A stretch of DNA of 8,318 nt, taken from Candidatus Poseidoniales archaeon (GTDB taxonomy: Archaea > Thermoplasmatota > Poseidoniia > Poseidoniales > Thalassarchaeaceae). The DNA lies in assembly GCA_022447885.1 (NCBI GenBank), contig JAKUTA010000042.1, positions 1-8,318 on the forward strand, written 5' to 3'. Shown piece by piece: positions 5,558 to 8,318 of the stretch (positions within the stretch are counted from its first letter, which is position 1; every line of letters begins with the position of its first letter). The notes beneath the pieces are model-generated. The model was not told the DNA's origin. It did no database searches and was given only the letters and a program-made list of their open reading frames with translations. The position numbers and the translations under genes were made by a program.

Positions 5558-6394
5558 TCAGTTGACGAGTTGCGAGCCGGAGCCGGCCACGGTGTTACCG
5601 TTGTAGGTCACGTGGATGCCGACGGTCGTACCCTGACCGGTGACGATGTCCACGCCGTTCTCATGCAGGAAGATGAACTCCCCGGGTTCCCATGCGGTGC
5701 CGAGGTCGCCACCTTGCTGGTCGATATAGCAACCATCGCCATCCACTCCTTCCACAACGCCACACGATGTGACGATGTCACCCACCGAAAGCTGGATACT
5801 CACAAAGGTCCAGCTCAGGGTGTCCTGTCCAGTCAACTGCAGACGGATCAGTATGTCTTCCGTCCCAGTGCTCGCGTCATCGTTCGCGTCATCGGCGTCG
5901 TAGACGTTGTGTGTTGGAGGGCCGGTGGATGAAGGGGCCCAGTATGCTGCTGACTGCGTCCTGAGTGTGAGCAACGGAGCAGCCGTCCATGTGCCACCAT
6001 CATCCTTGGCGGCGAAGCCGATGCTGGTGATGTAGTATCCATCAGACAGGTTCACCCACGCGGATACGGGGAGGAAGATCACGTCGACCCCCTCAGCCAT
6101 CGTGGTAGGAACGTCGATCGCTCCATCAAGATCGGTATCCCAACCCGATACAGAGATGGTTCCATCCCAGTCGGTCATGGCGTGATACACCGTGACGTTC
6201 CAGCCCAGTGTACCATTCGGCGAATCCCACATCTCGGGCGCGAACAATTCTTCCGAGGTCACCACCGGTGGTGAATTCGGTATCTCATCGACGTCATCTC
6301 CTGTCGCTGGTCCCACAGGTGTCGTGCCGAAGCATCCGGCCAGCAGCACCAGGCCCATCAGAACGGTCGTGTACACTCCTCTCAATCTGTCCAT
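5558..6394 (-). CDS. Secreted lipoprotein of unknown function with EF-hand-like loop
   Basis: A 278-residue protein I do not recognise as a named family. It starts with a lipoprotein signal: R3 and R5, a hydrophobic run, and the lipobox L18-A-G-C21, so after cleavage C21 would be lipidated and the protein held on the outer face of the membrane. Residues 22-50 look like a Thr/Pro/Asp-rich linker. D86-T-D88-L-D90-G-A-I-D94 fits the DxDxDGxxD calcium-binding loop. Further Asp-rich patches are at 167-176 and 218-221. C211 and C222 could form a disulfide. The C-terminal part (about 205-272, 'WEPGEFIFLHENGVDI' then 'VGIHVTYNG') looks beta-rich and recalls the tails of archaeal pilin-like surface proteins; this is an impression, not an alignment. 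The ATG at 6394 gives a complete signal peptide; the ATG at residue 13 would not. No SD is visible. The gene follows sucD by 33 nt and ends ahead of a strong hairpin. Confidence 0.75.
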   Translation of the reverse strand: MDRLRGVYTTVLMGLVLLAGCFGTTPVGPATGDDVDEIPNSPPVVTSEELFAPEMWDSPNGTLGWNVTVYHAMTDWDGTISVSGWDTDLDGAIDVPTTMAEGVDVIFLPVSAWVNLSDGYYITSIGFAAKDDGGTWTAAPLLTLRTQSAAYWAPSSTGPPTHNVYDADDANDDASTGTEDILIRLQLTGQDTLSWTFVSIQLSVGDIVTSCGVVEGVDGDGCYIDQQGGDLGTAWEPGEFIFLHENGVDIVTGQGTTVGIHVTYNGNTVAGSGSQLVN

Positions 6395-6427
6395 GGTGGA
6401 CCAGAGAAGCAGCGATTCATCAACTTG

Positions 6428-7345
6428 TCAGTCACGTAATCCGGCGGCCTGCAGGGTCTTGAGCAGAACGGCACCGATCTCTGACGGGTCTTTGGCGACC
6501 GCGATGCCGGCCGCTTCCATGGCGGCGACCTTCTCGGCGGCGGTTCCCTTCCCTCCGCTGATGATGGCACCAGCGTGACCCATGCGCTTGCCCGGCGGAG
6601 CGGTCATGCCGGCGACGAACCCGACCACCGGCTTGCTCATGTTCTCGGCCACCCAGGCGGCGGCCTCCTCCTCGGCGCTGCCGCCGATCTCACCGATCAT
6701 CACCACGGCGGCCGTCTCGGGGTCAGCCTCGAAGGCGGCGAGGCAATCGATGAATCCGGTTCCGATCACCGGGTCGCCGCCGATCCCGAGGCAGGTGGAT
6801 TGCCCCTCACCGGCTCTGGTGGTCTGGTCGACCGCCTCGTAGGTCAGCGTGCCCGACTTGGAGATGATGCCGATCCTTCCCTTGCGGTGGATGTGGCCCG
6901 GCATGATGCCGATCTTGCACCCCCCTTGCTCGCCGGGTGTGATGATCCCCGGGCAGTTCGGCCCGATGAGTCGCACGCCCTCTCTCTCGCTGACAAACGA
7001 CGTGGCGCGCACCATGTCGAGGGTCGGGACACCTTCGGTGATGCAGATGATCACGCCCTCGCCCTTGACGTTCTGGAAGGCGTCGGCAGCCTCTGTGATC
7101 GCCGCGGCCGCGAACCTTGCCGGGACGTAGATGACGCTCGCATCGGCGTCGGTCTGCTCGATCGCCTCGGCCATGGCATCGAACACAGGCAGGCCGTCGA
7201 GCACGGTCTGGCCACCCTTGCCGGGAGTCACGCCACCGACGATGTTCGTGCCGTACTCGATCATCTGTCCAGCGTGGAACAATCCCTGCCGGCCGGTGAT
7301 GCCCTGCACGAGCACCTTGGAGTCCTCATGGATCCAGATGGCCAT
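6428..7345 (-). CDS. sucD: Succinyl-CoA synthetase (succinate-CoA ligase), alpha subunit
   Basis: 305 residues, slightly longer than the usual 290 or so. It forms the CoA-binding and phospho-His subunit of the TCA-cycle enzyme that interconverts succinyl-CoA plus NDP/Pi with succinate plus NTP. 'VLVQGITGRQG' (11-21) is the CoA-binding start, 'GGVTPGKGGQ' (37-46) and 'GPNCPGIITP' (128-137) are family hallmarks, and 'KSGTLTYE' (163-170) follows. H257 in 'RMGHAGAI' is the active-site His that becomes phosphorylated. The start ATG shares one base with the sucC stop (TGATG). GGAGGTGA (7352-7359) lies 6 nt ahead, inside the last sucC codons. The alpha chain pairs with the beta chain encoded just upstream. 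No frameshift or missing residue is seen. Confidence 0.97.
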   Translation of the reverse strand: MAIWIHEDSKVLVQGITGRQGLFHAGQMIEYGTNIVGGVTPGKGGQTVLDGLPVFDAMAEAIEQTDADASVIYVPARFAAAAITEAADAFQNVKGEGVIICITEGVPTLDMVRATSFVSEREGVRLIGPNCPGIITPGEQGGCKIGIMPGHIHRKGRIGIISKSGTLTYEAVDQTTRAGEGQSTCLGIGGDPVIGTGFIDCLAAFEADPETAAVVMIGEIGGSAEEEAAAWVAENMSKPVVGFVAGMTAPPGKRMGHAGAIISGGKGTAAEKVAAMEAAGIAVAKDPSEIGAVLLKTLQAAGLRD

Positions 7346-8318
7346 CAGGAGTCACCTCCAGCCAGTTCCACGATCTTCTGCGCACCCTCGGCGAGCGTTT
7401 CGACGGAATGGATGTTCAGGCCGCTGTCATCCAGCAGTTTTCGCCCTTCGGCGAAGTTGGTACCCACGAGGCGCACCACCAGCGGGTCCTCGAGACCGAG
7501 CGCCTCGGTCGCCTCGATGATGCCGCGGGACACGATGTCGCAGCGGACTATGCCGCCGAAGATGTTCACCATGATCCCCTTGACATTCTCATCGTCGAGG
7601 ATGATCTCGAACGCCGTCTTGACCGCCTCCTCTGTCGCCCCTCCGCCGACGTCGAGGAAGTTGGCCGGCTCGCCTCCGTAGAGCTTGATGACGTCCATCG
7701 TCGCCATCGCCAGCCCGGCCCCGTTGACCAGACACCCGATGTCCCCGTCGAGTTTCACGTACGACAGCCCCGCCTCCTTGGCGCGCACCTCGGTAGGCTC
7801 CTCCTCCGACAGGTCGCGCAGTTCGGCACGCTCGGGGTGCCTGAAGGCTGCGTTGTCGTCGAAAGAGATCTTGGCGTCGAGCGCTACGATCTGGTCGTCA
7901 CCGGTGAGCACGAGCGGATTGATCTCCACCATCGAGCAGTCAGCGACGAGGAACAGGTCGACCAGAGGAGCGAGCAGGAGTTGGAACGACTGCAGCGCGT
8001 CCCCATCGAGTCCGAGCGCCGCCCCGAGCGCGTGCGTATCTTCCCATGAAATACCGAACTCAGCGTCGAAGTGCGTCTTGTGAATCGCATCAGGGTTGCT
8101 GGCGGCCACCTCCTCGATGTCCATGCCGCCCTCGCGGCTCGCCATGATGAGCGGCAGCCGCTCCTCGCGGTCGACGAGGATGGCGAGATAGAACTCGTGG
8201 GCGATGTCGCAACCCGCCTCGACGTAGAGGTTGTTCACGATCCTCCCCGCGGCACCCGTCTGCTTGGTGACCAGACGGTTCCCGAGGATGTTGGCGGCGT
8301 ATTCGAGCACTGCATCAC
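7345..8318 (-). CDS. sucC: Succinyl-CoA synthetase, beta subunit (5' end beyond the window)
   Basis: About 323 C-terminal residues are visible of a protein normally near 390-400, so the first 70-80 residues of the ATP-grasp domain lie beyond the right edge. Features in order: the 'ILGNRLVTKQTG' stretch near the edge, then 'ASREGGMDIEEVA' and 'MVEINPLVLTGDDQIVALDAKI' with the Asn and Asp that bind Mg-nucleotide. These are followed by 'FDDNAAFRH', 'DGDIGCLVNGAGLAMATMD' and 'GGEPANFLDVGGGA' of the CoA-ligase domain, which contacts the alpha chain, and 'VNIFGGIVRCD'. The GTG at 8310 is not taken as start because homologous sequence continues past it without a stop. Nucleotide preference (ATP or GTP) cannot be read here. 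It overlaps sucD by one base, forming the classic sucCD pair. Confidence 0.96.
   Translation of the reverse strand, partial: DAVLEYAANILGNRLVTKQTGAAGRIVNNLYVEAGCDIAHEFYLAILVDREERLPLIMASREGGMDIEEVAASNPDAIHKTHFDAEFGISWEDTHALGAALGLDGDALQSFQLLLAPLVDLFLVADCSMVEINPLVLTGDDQIVALDAKISFDDNAAFRHPERAELRDLSEEEPTEVRAKEAGLSYVKLDGDIGCLVNGAGLAMATMDVIKLYGGEPANFLDVGGGATEEAVKTAFEIILDDENVKGIMVNIFGGIVRCDIVSRGIIEATEALGLEDPLVVRLVGTNFAEGRKLLDDSGLNIHSVETLAEGAQKIVELAGGDS
7352..7359 (-). promoter_or_regulatory. Shine-Dalgarno site of sucD, embedded in the 3' end of sucC
   Basis: GGAGGTGA on the minus strand is a near-perfect match to the 16S anti-SD sequence, 6 nt from the sucD ATG. It encodes the Gly-Gly-Asp near the C-terminus of SucC. 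With the one-base stop/start overlap it points to coupled, balanced translation of the two subunits. Confidence 0.7.

Noticed and set aside
6575..7681. Long plus-strand open frame opposite sucD and sucC
   Set aside because: It is antisense to two certain genes and of low-complexity His/Asp/Leu/Gly composition; a shadow of GC-rich coding.
8308..8310. GTG as start codon of sucC
   Set aside because: The frame stays open to the window edge and about 70-80 family residues would be missing; the gene is simply cut.
1..8318. CRISPR array, tRNA/rRNA gene, insertion sequence or toxin-antitoxin pair
   Set aside because: No regularly spaced repeats, cloverleaf-like segments, transposase motifs or terminal inverted repeats were seen on either strand by eye.

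Overview
This is a GC-rich, tightly packed window with nine protein-coding genes, one of them cut by the right edge. No tRNA, rRNA, CRISPR array or insertion sequence is visible. The best guess for the source is a marine planktonic euryarchaeon of the Marine Group II (Poseidoniales) kind, at moderate confidence. Three points support this. A TATA-like element lies about 25 bp upstream of a GTG start. The probable first genes of transcripts lack a Shine-Dalgarno (SD) sequence, while genes inside operons have GGTG-type ones. The acidic, Asp-rich secreted lipoprotein has a tail that resembles surface proteins I associate with that group. The metabolic genes are of bacterial type, so a high-GC aerobic bacterium is not excluded.

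Left part (1-718, + strand): a BolA-family protein and a monothiol CGFS glutaredoxin lie 9 nt apart. This is the classic pair that handles [2Fe-2S] clusters and iron signalling. The glutaredoxin gene meets the next gene tail to tail, with only 6 nt between the stops.

Centre (725-5440): a divergent cell-surface glycan cassette. On the minus strand a family-4-like glycosyltransferase is followed directly by a 12-helix Wzx-like flippase. On the plus strand a GT4 glycosyltransferase overlaps by 4 nt a membrane-anchored GT2 glycosyltransferase. Both arms start from a 67-bp intergenic region holding a TATATA-type element. Together the genes could add sugars to a lipid-linked glycan and flip it across the membrane. 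No polymerase, ligase or sugar-nucleotide gene is in view.

Right part (5441-8318): a strong hairpin with an A/T tract separates the GT2 gene from a convergent minus-strand group. That group contains sucC (N-terminus beyond the right edge), sucD (one-base overlap) and, 33 nt further on, a secreted lipoprotein of unknown function with an EF-hand-like calcium loop. SucCD is the TCA-cycle succinyl-CoA synthetase.

All nine genes end in TGA. I see no clearly new multi-gene system. The items most worth a second look are the uncharacterised lipoprotein next to sucCD, the GT2 enzyme with an altered QxxRW motif, and the divergent glycan cassette set between housekeeping genes.
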